The notes under the pieces are model-generated. The model ran no database searches and was not told where the DNA came from. It was given only the letters and a program-made list of their open reading frames with translations. Positions 15,991 through 22,624 of a DNA stretch of 24,538 nt are shown one piece after another; position 1 is the first letter of the stretch; each line of letters begins with the position of its first letter. A program made the position numbers and the translations under genes. The stretch spans positions 1 to 24,538 of the forward strand of contig JAKSDL010000184.1 of assembly GCA_022360105.1 (NCBI GenBank), written 5' to 3'. Source of the DNA: Pseudomonadota bacterium. GTDB taxonomy: Bacteria; SAR324; XYD2-FULL-50-16; JAHJRI01.

Positions 15991-16704
15991 ATGGAAAATA
16001 GCTCGAGGTACGATATTAATTTTTTTAAACCGCATACTCCGTTTTTGAAGGAGACTGTCCGGTTGGTAACAACTGGGCTGATTGTGTGGTTTGTAGCGGT
16101 TTATGGTTTTCATGTTCTTTTACGAATTATTGAAACTCCGACTCCGGAAAAGAACTTCATCACTTATCAGGCCTTGTATCCAAAATTGCAACAAGGTACA
16201 GCATCTTTTGAAGAACGTAAGGAAATGGCAAACATTTACCTGGGCTTATTAGGTAAATCCGCAGCTCTTTTAAATCAGAAAAACCAGGAATTGAAGATGG
16301 CTTTCACCTCCGTTGTAATCTCCCTGTTTGAAACGGATGAGAAAGAACTACTGCTGGAAACGATCGCAAAATTAAAAGCTGATAAATCAGCAGACATACA
16401 ATTTGTAGTCAATACACTTGGCATTGAAAATGATTTATCCCGAGTAGCCGTTTTGCCGTACGCCCTGGTTATACCAACGTCTTTGCCTGGTCAGATGACC
16501 TCTCCCGGAATTCCGGCAACCATGGAAAAATACCTGGTTCACAATCAGTCAGTGCTGACCGATACAAAATTTCTTGGCTTTCCGTTTCACTATTTTTATT
16601 CCGCGGTATTTCTCCTGGCATTATTCGTCACAATCTGCCTGGTTTATTGCAAAGCAATCGATCGAGTCATGAAGAAACATGATATGGAATCTGAATTTAA
16701 CTAG
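15991..16704 (+). CDS. Sodium:solute symporter small subunit-like (DUF4212-type) protein with a large loop insert
   Basis: 237 aa from the ATG at 15991, chosen because AAGGAG stands 8 nt upstream; an in-frame ATG at 15955 lacks a site. TM1 is about 22-47 (LVTTGLIVWFVAVYGFHVLL) and TM2 about 202-224, preceded by FLGFPFHYFY and followed by a short basic, then acidic tail. Both ends resemble DUF4212 symporter small subunits, which are normally around 80-110 aa and lie directly before an SSS-family permease, as here (13 nt gap). Between the helices is an extra domain of roughly 120-145 residues, helix-rich and charged, probably on the periplasmic side if the N-terminus is inside. The family assignment rests on TM motifs and gene order. 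The insert I do not recognise. Confidence 0.65.
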   Translation: MENSSRYDINFFKPHTPFLKETVRLVTTGLIVWFVAVYGFHVLLRIIETPTPEKNFITYQALYPKLQQGTASFEERKEMANIYLGLLGKSAALLNQKNQELKMAFTSVVISLFETDEKELLLETIAKLKADKSADIQFVVNTLGIENDLSRVAVLPYALVIPTSLPGQMTSPGIPATMEKYLVHNQSVLTDTKFLGFPFHYFYSAVFLLALFVTICLVYCKAIDRVMKKHDMESEFN

Positions 16705-16717
16705 GAGATAATAAATC

Positions 16718-18427
16718 ATGAAAAAAACAAAAAACTTGTCGGTTGTGCTCATTTCGATGTTAATTAGTCAGTTTTTTATGACTTTCCCGGTTTTTGGTGC
16801 CAGCGCTTCCAGTCTTGAAGGAAGTTTTAAAACTGCTCCAGCCATAATTCTGGTTGCTTGTATATTGGTGTTCATTGTGGTCGGTTTGAGAAACACCGCC
16901 AGAAACGTTGAAGGTTATTATGCAGCCGGTCGTTCAATCTCACGAGTTGGATCAGGGATGGCGATTGCATCCAACTGGATGTCCGCGGCATCATTTCTTG
17001 GCCTGGCAGCTGTAACATATGCCAATGGCTATCACGGAATTGCCTATGTTGTGGGTTGGACCGGCGGGTACGTGTTAATATTGGTATTAATCGCCTCTCA
17101 AATCAGACGCTTTGGGAAATACACAGCAACAGATTTTATTGGCGACAGATATTACTCGTCTGGATTGAGGATTGCCACAGCGTTTATCGCATTTTTTATT
17201 AGCTTCTGTTATGCCGTGGGGCAGTTTGGCGGAATCGGGCTGATGTTTAAATGGATTTTTGGCATCGACTATAGCTCTGCAGTAATTGTAGGATCTGTCG
17301 TAGTACTTGCTTATACCCTGATATCAGGGATGTTGGGAGTAACCAAAAATCAGCAGATTCAGTATATCATTTTGATCACAGCGTTTTTGATCCCGACTTT
17401 TATTTTAACCTTCAAATTTGACTATTTCTGGTTGATTCCACCCATTGGTTACGGTCAGGTTGTTTCCGATATTGTGCAGGGAACACAGACAGGTCACGTA
17501 TCTTCACTGGGTCATGCAATGAGCACTATTCCCAGCCCGGAATATGCAATGCCGTGGGACCCGGCGGTTGGTCAGAACTTTTTTCAATGGATGGCCACCT
17601 GCTTTGCCCTGATGATAGGTACTGCAGGGTTACCTCACGTAATACAGAAGTTTTATGTGGTGCCACGTCCAAGCGATGCCCGCTGGTCAGTAACCTGGGG
17701 TCTTTTCTTTATTTGCGTGCTTTACTGGGGGTCTCCGCTATATTCGGCCTTTGGAAAAATCCTTTCTTCAAGCCCGGAAGTGGGGAATCTGGCCAAAGAC
17801 GCCATTGTGGTCTACACAGCCCAGCTTGGGTCGGTTAATCCCTTAATCGTTGGATTTCTCGCTGCCGGTGCCATTTCCGCTGCTTTTTCTACGATATCCG
17901 GACTCTATGTTTCCGGTTCATCAGCCTTATCCAACGATATTTACTTCAAAGTTTTGAAACCTCATGCAACTGATGCCCAGCAGGTTAACATGGCTAAAAT
18001 TGCCACCATAGGGATGGCAGCCGCAGTCACCCTGGTAGCACTTTTAAAACTGGGTTTAATCGCTCAATTGGTGGCATTGGCTTTTTCCATAGCCGGATCT
18101 ACTTTTTTCCCCCTGTTCCTTACAGGAATCTGGTGGAGTAGGTCCAATCGGGCAGGTGGTATAGCAAGCATTACAGTTGGTGGAGGTATCTCCTTAATAG
18201 TGGTTTTCTATTTTGTCGCAGGAAAATTTGGCGTACCACTTCCTGCCAAGGCATTCATGAACTACTGGCTCAATCCATGGTATTTTGCCTGGATCGCAGG
18301 TCCCCTGGCTGTCCTGGCTAATGTTATCTTCTCATACCTGGGTGAGGACACGCCTCTGGAAATCAAAAAACATCTTGCAGTTGCCGTACACGGAATAGAA
18401 GAAGAAACCACCCGGGTTAATCAATAA
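16718..18427 (+). CDS. SSS-family Na+/solute symporter, ActP-like
   Basis: 569 aa, multi-spanning (about 13-14 hydrophobic segments), with a cleavable-looking first segment (MKKTKNLSVVLISML... ending near VFGASA). Family-typical segments include NVEGYYAAGRSIS, AIASNWMSAASFLG, TATDFIGDRYYS and AAGAISAAFSTISGLY. This is the large subunit partner of the preceding small protein. Symporters of this ActP-like group import acetate, propionate, pyruvate or related monocarboxylates with Na+; the exact substrate cannot be read from sequence. Ribosome binding site AGGAGA, 9 nt before the ATG. The operon ends with a strong terminator immediately after the stop codon. Nearby CoA-transferase and methylmalonyl-CoA mutase genes share its promoter motif, which favours a short-chain carboxylate. 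Confidence 0.87.
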   Translation: MKKTKNLSVVLISMLISQFFMTFPVFGASASSLEGSFKTAPAIILVACILVFIVVGLRNTARNVEGYYAAGRSISRVGSGMAIASNWMSAASFLGLAAVTYANGYHGIAYVVGWTGGYVLILVLIASQIRRFGKYTATDFIGDRYYSSGLRIATAFIAFFISFCYAVGQFGGIGLMFKWIFGIDYSSAVIVGSVVVLAYTLISGMLGVTKNQQIQYIILITAFLIPTFILTFKFDYFWLIPPIGYGQVVSDIVQGTQTGHVSSLGHAMSTIPSPEYAMPWDPAVGQNFFQWMATCFALMIGTAGLPHVIQKFYVVPRPSDARWSVTWGLFFICVLYWGSPLYSAFGKILSSSPEVGNLAKDAIVVYTAQLGSVNPLIVGFLAAGAISAAFSTISGLYVSGSSALSNDIYFKVLKPHATDAQQVNMAKIATIGMAAAVTLVALLKLGLIAQLVALAFSIAGSTFFPLFLTGIWWSRSNRAGGIASITVGGGISLIVVFYFVAGKFGVPLPAKAFMNYWLNPWYFAWIAGPLAVLANVIFSYLGEDTPLEIKKHLAVAVHGIEEETTRVNQ

Positions 18428-18434
18428 TCCTTTT

Positions 18435-18479
18435 CCGATCTTTATTGCTTGTTGTTAAAAGCGGTAAAGATCGGTTTTT
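18435..18479 (+). terminator. Strong intrinsic terminator after the symporter
   Basis: A 16-bp stem (18435-18450 with 18459-18474, two G-T pairs) with an 8-nt loop, followed by TTTTT (18475-18479). It begins 8 nt after the symporter stop codon. It also covers a possible TTG start (18449) of the next frame, which makes that start unlikely. Confidence 0.88.
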
Positions 18480-18493
18480 ATAAAAAATCACAC

Positions 18494-19321
18494 ATGTTTG
18501 TAGATTTTAAGTCAGGCACCATTAAGGTTTTAATAGGAACATTGACAGCTGTGGGTATTATGCTGATTGGATCTTACTACTATTATGATAAAATCAACAG
18601 CACTGAAGATCCACGAGTACTGAAAGCAAAGCAGTTATTGTTGCAGTATGAAAAAGGCCTGAAAAGCGATCAATATGTTCAGGCCTTCAGTCTCCTGGAG
18701 ACGATTCTGTCGATCTACAAAAACACTCCCGGATATGCGGATTCTTATGAAGTAGGTGTGGTGCTGAATAACCAGGCAAGTGTACATCTGGTGAAGCTGG
18801 AAACAGATTTACTTGTTCAAAACCAAGAAACGATCAACAAAGAGGACATGATCAAAACCTTGAAGGCAGCTATGGTCCTCACTAAAGACTCCATTGAGGT
18901 GTATAGAAACTGGATGGATTCAATGGGGAAACTTACCGAAAAAGAGATAAGGATACACCTCGGTAAATCTTTCGATCCGGAAGACATGGCTTTCGAAAAT
19001 GTAGACTTTGAGGCAGTATTCGAAAAAAGAGTAGAAGATATAAAATTGGCGCAAATAGAAACCGAACGTCGCTTGTCAGTCTCTCTCACTAACCTGGGTG
19101 TTATCAATCGCTACTTGGGGAATCTGGAAGAAGCAAAAGGCAACTATGAACAAGCATTGCTGCTCTGGGACAGAAATTATACGGCAAAAAACAATCTTAA
19201 CATCCTAATGAACAGACCGTTGGAAAAAAGATCCCTGATTGATCGCCTCTTTCCTCCTGAAAGGCTTCAAGAACTCAGGGACGAGCTAAAAATCAAAAAA
19301 CCTGAAGGGAATTTTAATTAA
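18494..19321 (+). CDS. Membrane-anchored TPR-repeat protein of unknown role
   Basis: 275 aa from the ATG at 18494; the frame extends to a TTG at 18449, but that lies in the preceding terminator hairpin. One N-terminal membrane helix (about 8-30, KVLIGTLTAVGIMLIGSYYYY), then a mostly helical soluble part. A TPR-like pair is seen late in the protein (SLTNLGVINRYLGNLEEAKG with NYEQALLLWD), and earlier helices (QYVQAFSLLETILSIYKNTP) look like another. The likely location is the periplasmic face, with the membrane anchor acting as an uncleaved signal. No Shine-Dalgarno is visible, so expression may be low or start elsewhere. It is followed 70 nt later by a receiver gene. I do not recognise a specific family. 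Confidence 0.6.
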   Translation: MFVDFKSGTIKVLIGTLTAVGIMLIGSYYYYDKINSTEDPRVLKAKQLLLQYEKGLKSDQYVQAFSLLETILSIYKNTPGYADSYEVGVVLNNQASVHLVKLETDLLVQNQETINKEDMIKTLKAAMVLTKDSIEVYRNWMDSMGKLTEKEIRIHLGKSFDPEDMAFENVDFEAVFEKRVEDIKLAQIETERRLSVSLTNLGVINRYLGNLEEAKGNYEQALLLWDRNYTAKNNLNILMNRPLEKRSLIDRLFPPERLQELRDELKIKKPEGNFN

Positions 19322-19391
19322 ACAAAATTATGATGTAACCTGACCGAATCCTTTGATAGAAATTCCCAATCCAGACCCACTGAGCTGTTCT

Positions 19392-19754
19392 ATGCCAAAA
19401 AAGATACTAATAGTCGACGACGAACCCAATATTGTTATTCCCCTGGAGTTTCTGATGAAACAAAGCGGTTATGAGGTATCTACGGCATGCAACGGAGACC
19501 AGCTCTTTGCTGCGATTGATTCTGAACAGCCAGACTTGATCCTGCTGGATGTCATGCTTCCGGGGATGGATGGTTTTGAGATTTGCCACACCATTCGGGC
19601 CAATCACAATAAGAACATGAAAATCATTTTACTGACAGCCCGAAGCAGAGAAGTTGATATTAAAAAAGGTTTGGGAATGGGTGCCAATGCCTATATTAAA
19701 AAACCATTTTCCACAAAAGATTTAATGCACACCATACAGCAGATGATTAATTAA
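19392..19754 (+). CDS. Stand-alone receiver-domain (CheY-like) response regulator
   Basis: 120 aa from the ATG at 19392; the frame extends upstream to a TTG at 19353, but those 13 residues are not receiver-like. It is a complete receiver: acidic pocket D9-D10-E11, phospho-acceptor D53 in LILLDVMLPGMDG, T82 in LLTAR and K104 in KKPFS. There is no output domain, so it either relays phosphate or acts by protein contact. It contains only the receiver, so the CheA-like kinase at 3536-6238, which has an Hpt but no receiver, or the hybrid kinase at 11782 are possible partners. That pairing is speculative. The ribosome binding site is weak. Confidence 0.85.
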   Translation: MPKKILIVDDEPNIVIPLEFLMKQSGYEVSTACNGDQLFAAIDSEQPDLILLDVMLPGMDGFEICHTIRANHNKNMKIILLTARSREVDIKKGLGMGANAYIKKPFSTKDLMHTIQQMIN

Positions 19755-19975
19755 GCCCCCTGGTTAACCTGCAATATCCCCTGGTATTTTCCACCAATCC
19801 TGACAGATCCTTGCTCGTGAACGTGCTATCGCTCTCCCTCTTTGGCTTCAATAAATAATCATGTTTCTCATTCTGGTTGACGGGTAACGAGGTATCCATC
19901 CTACACAACCTATTTTTTTTGGTCGTATAATAGGAAGTTTTTTGAATCCGTGCACGAGTTTGCCAGGAATGTAGC

Positions 19976-19995
19976 ATGGGCAACTTGTTGCCCAT
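19976..19995. repeat. 20-bp palindrome
   Basis: ATGGGCAAC, TT, GTTGCCCAT: 9-bp perfect arms with a 2-nt centre. It is too tight for a stable RNA loop, so a DNA-binding site is more likely than a terminator. No T-run follows. Confidence 0.5.
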
Positions 19996-20184
19996 CAGAA
20001 GCATCGTTATGAGATCGAAGGACTAATTTGCCTGGCACAATCTGCAGCAAAGCCATGCCTGGAAACTGTAGAGGAAGGTAGTGCGACCCTAAGTCAATGT
20101 CATTTAGTCAAGAGAATCGGAACCGGTTGTCATCCTGGTCATGAGAAGCGAAAGTTTACTGCAGTGATTTTTCAATGAACCGCG

Positions 20185-20202
20185 GCGGAGTCGTAGCTCC
20201 GC
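20185..20202. repeat. GC-rich hairpin GCGGAG/CTCCGC
   Basis: A 6-bp perfect stem with loop TCGTAG, followed by TTTACCG on the plus strand. It may be a weak terminator or a remnant of a repeat; function unknown. Confidence 0.35.
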
Positions 20203-20496
20203 TTTACCGTTTGAAATACCTATCGAAATAAGCTCATTTAAGCTTTGGTAGCTTGCAGCCTCTAAATCTACTTTTATTCCTGTTGATAACTAACAGGTTA
20301 CCCATCTTACACCTCAAATCCCGGACAGAATGCATCTTGAATCTTCTTTGCAATATTCAATCTGACACCAGCTTCACAATTTGCTTCCAAAATACCAAAA
20401 ATTCATACCAAAAACCTTATCAAGCACCTCCGCAAGCACAACTTCATCTCTCTGTATTTTTTAACTTTTTACCAAAAACATTCATTGGTTTTACAA

Positions 20497-20564
20497 AAAT
20501 TCGTTCCTTCCTCCTTTTAGTTCGGAACATCAGGGTTGTCTGCTGTCCAATTATATTTTAGCTA
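20497..20564 (+). promoter_or_regulatory. CoA-transferase operon promoter with shared regulatory motif, copy 2
   Basis: AAATTCGTTCC (20497-20507), 16 nt, GGAACAT (20524-20530), 5 nt, TTGTCT (20536-20541), 17 nt, TAGCTA (20559-20564). It aligns without gaps to 15706-15773; by hand count 42 of 68 positions match, concentrated in the four blocks. The predicted start near 20571 gives a leader of about 155 nt. A separate TATAAT at 20665-20670 lacks a good -35 and could be a second promoter. Confidence 0.6.
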
Positions 20565-20725
20565 AAATCAACACTGAGAAATTTGAAATTGACATTCAAA
20601 ACCTCGCTGTATGGAACCATCGATATCTAGATCAGTCAGTTAACTACTTATAGATATTCTAGGTTATAATTTCTGATTTTGCCCAAATAACTTTCTACAT
20701 TCACCACTTGATAGGGGTATTAGCC

Positions 20726-21742
20726 ATGTTGTGGACCGGATTATCACCAGATGAAGCAAGAGAATATCTGGAACAAAAAGATAAATCTAAAAGAGACAAA
20801 CGAATGACTTTAACGGAGGCCGTCCGGAAATACGTCGGGGATGAGGATGTCATTGGCGTCGGTGGATTTGTAAACAGCAGACAGCCCGTTGCTATTGCTC
20901 ATGAGATCATCAGACAAGGCAGAAAGAACCTAACCCTTGCTTTCCAGTCAGCCGGCTTGGTTCCCGACTATCTCTTGGGAGCCATGGCACTGAGGCCTGG
21001 GCATGTTTCCGTAAAAAGAATGGAATTCGCCTATGCAGGCCATGAATACGCAGGAACGTCTTCTTTATTAAGATACATGACAGAAAATGAGAAGATTTTT
21101 ATTGAAGACTGGACCAATTTTAATATGTCAGCCCGTTTCAAGGCAGGTTCCATGGGAATTCCCTTCATGCCGATCAGAAGCGGAATGGGAGGTGACATAG
21201 AAAAATGCAACAGATCACAGGTCATCCAATGCCCTTTTTCAGAAAGAAATATCTTGCTGATACCGGCCTGTCATCCTGACGTTGGAATCTTGCACGTCCA
21301 AGAAGCCGATATCTACGGCAATTGCCGGATCAAAGGCCAGACTTTTACCTGCCCTGAAATTGCCATGGCATCTAAAAATGTGATTGTAACTTGTGAAAAG
21401 ATAGTGGATCACGACCTGGTGGCCATGAACCCGACACAAACATCCATACCTTTCTTTGCCGTCGACGCCATCGTTGAACTTCCCTATGGAGCCTACCCAA
21501 CGGTATGTCACGACATTCACTATTATGACAAAATTCACCTGGAACACTTCAAGGCACTGACTAACGCTTTCCGTAAAGGTGATGGGGATGGACTTGAGGC
21601 ATACTATGATCAATATATATTCGGTGTAAAGGATATCGACGAATTTATCGATCAAATTCCTTACAAACAATTGCGATATGCTCATCAAACAGAATCAAGA
21701 ACCCTTGAGCTACAAACCCATTTAGACGTACCGCAGGTATAA
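20726..21742 (+). CDS. Class I CoA-transferase, alpha subunit (glutaconate CoA-transferase type)
   Basis: 338 aa from the ATG at 20726, supported by AGGGG 8 nt upstream; the TTG at 20708 is less likely. It has the layout of GctA-like alpha subunits: MTLTEAVRKYV, VIGVGGFVNSRQP, GSMGIPFMP, a PVPQVDV-like segment (PACHPDVGILHVQEADIYGN), VTCEEI-like VTCEKIVDHD, then AVVELPYGAYPTVCH-like sequence. The alpha subunit binds CoA/acyl parts at the interface, while the catalytic Glu is in the beta subunit. The reaction moves CoA from a donor acyl-CoA to a carboxylate; the true substrates are unknown, and a nearby mutA favours propionyl-, acetyl- or succinyl-CoA partners over glutaconate. First gene of an operon with the beta subunit and mutA. 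Confidence 0.85.
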   Translation: MLWTGLSPDEAREYLEQKDKSKRDKRMTLTEAVRKYVGDEDVIGVGGFVNSRQPVAIAHEIIRQGRKNLTLAFQSAGLVPDYLLGAMALRPGHVSVKRMEFAYAGHEYAGTSSLLRYMTENEKIFIEDWTNFNMSARFKAGSMGIPFMPIRSGMGGDIEKCNRSQVIQCPFSERNILLIPACHPDVGILHVQEADIYGNCRIKGQTFTCPEIAMASKNVIVTCEKIVDHDLVAMNPTQTSIPFFAVDAIVELPYGAYPTVCHDIHYYDKIHLEHFKALTNAFRKGDGDGLEAYYDQYIFGVKDIDEFIDQIPYKQLRYAHQTESRTLELQTHLDVPQV

Positions 21743-21776
21743 ATATAATTCATTTCGGTGATATCAGATAAATGCC

Positions 21777-21803
21777 ATGAGTATCGATCTAAAAAATACT
21801 CAT
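21777..21803 (+). repeat. Hairpin between the CoA-transferase subunit genes
   Basis: ATGAGTAT (21777-21784) pairs with ATACTCAT (21796-21803), 11-nt loop, no T-run. It sits in the 80-nt gap between alpha and beta and ends 19 nt before the beta start. It may be an mRNA processing or stability element or tune translation of beta. Confidence 0.45.
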
Positions 21804-21822
21804 CAAGACAAGGAAGGAAAAC

Positions 21823-22617
21823 ATGACAGAATACGCAACAGATTACTCGCCCAGCGAAATGATTGTAACTGCTGGGGCAAGGCAGCTTGAAGACAATAAA
21901 GTGATATTTGCAGGAACCGGATTGCCGATGGTTGGAATTACTTTGGCCCAGTTAACAGCCGGCCCTGGAATCATACCTGTTTTCGAGGCCGGTGCGGTTG
22001 GTCCCACGTTGAATAGAAGTTTACCTCTGTCAGTAGGCGATTCCAGAACCACCAGCCAGGCCAATTTTATCCAGGGATTGAATTCGGCTTTTGAGTTAAC
22101 CCAGAGGGGATTTATTGACATCGGATTCATCGGTGGTGCTGAAATTGACCCTTTTGGAAATCTCAACTCAACAATGATCGGCGAGTTTCCTGCAAATTAT
22201 ATGAAACCGACTGTCAGGCTGCCGGGTAGCGGAGGAGCCGGAGACATGTCTTGTTCATGCACACACACCATTTTAATTGTCCAGCATGAATCCAGGAGGT
22301 TTGTGGAAAAACTACAGTACACAACCAGTATCGGTCATCTCGATGGTTCCAAAGATGCCAGAAAAAAGGCAGGCCTGCAAGGTAAAGGACCAAAGATCGT
22401 TATCACCACAAAAGCCCTTATGGGTTTTGATGACGAAACAAAACGAATGAAAATTCTGGCAACAATGCCCGGTGAAACGGTTGCCAGCGTTCAGGATGCT
22501 ACTGGGTTTGAATTGCTTGTTGATGCAAATCTTTACGAATACGAACCACCCACCAAAGAAGAAATCAGATTGATTAGAGAAGTGATCGATCCAACCCAGA
22601 TATTTTGTAAACGATAG
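21823..22617 (+). CDS. Class I CoA-transferase, beta subunit (catalytic Glu)
   Basis: 264 aa, length as in GctB-type beta subunits. The catalytic Glu that forms the glutamyl-CoA thioester is probably E55 in IPVFEAGAVG, followed by SLPLSVGDSRT and GFIGGAEIDPFGNLNST, all typical of this family. Ribosome binding site AAGGAAGG, about 5 nt before the ATG. It pairs with the upstream alpha subunit to give an active heteromer. It is followed after only 7 nt by the mutA start, so these genes are co-transcribed and probably translationally coupled. Confidence 0.87.
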   Translation: MTEYATDYSPSEMIVTAGARQLEDNKVIFAGTGLPMVGITLAQLTAGPGIIPVFEAGAVGPTLNRSLPLSVGDSRTTSQANFIQGLNSAFELTQRGFIDIGFIGGAEIDPFGNLNSTMIGEFPANYMKPTVRLPGSGGAGDMSCSCTHTILIVQHESRRFVEKLQYTTSIGHLDGSKDARKKAGLQGKGPKIVITTKALMGFDDETKRMKILATMPGETVASVQDATGFELLVDANLYEYEPPTKEEIRLIREVIDPTQIFCKR

Positions 22618-22624
22618 TTGAAAC

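Larger units (their letters stand above)
19755..20725. other. Long intergenic region before the CoA-transferase operon
   Basis: About 970 bp. Frames present here (for example 19747-20004 minus and 20253-20561 plus) have no recognisable composition or ribosome binding site, and I reject them. Structured elements are a 20-bp palindrome (19976-19995), a GC-rich hairpin (20185-20202), the shared promoter (20497-20564) and a TATAAT at 20665-20670. The stretch 20000-20210 looks compositionally richer than its AT-rich surroundings and may be a gene or element remnant, but I cannot identify it. Confidence 0.5.

Noticed and set aside
15783..15992. 69-aa minus-strand frame in the symporter leader
   Set aside because: It lies antisense to the leader and its start overlaps the symporter ribosome binding site; no family resemblance.
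19747..20004. 85-aa minus-strand frame in the intergenic gap
   Set aside because: No domain-like composition, no ribosome binding site, and it overlaps a palindrome; not supported as a gene.
20253..20561. 102-aa plus-strand frame before the CoA-transferase
   Set aside because: It runs through the shared promoter motif, has random-looking Leu/Phe/Asn-rich composition and no ribosome binding site.
21239..21688. 149-aa minus-strand frame in the CoA-transferase alpha gene
   Set aside because: Shadow of a well-supported coding gene on the other strand.
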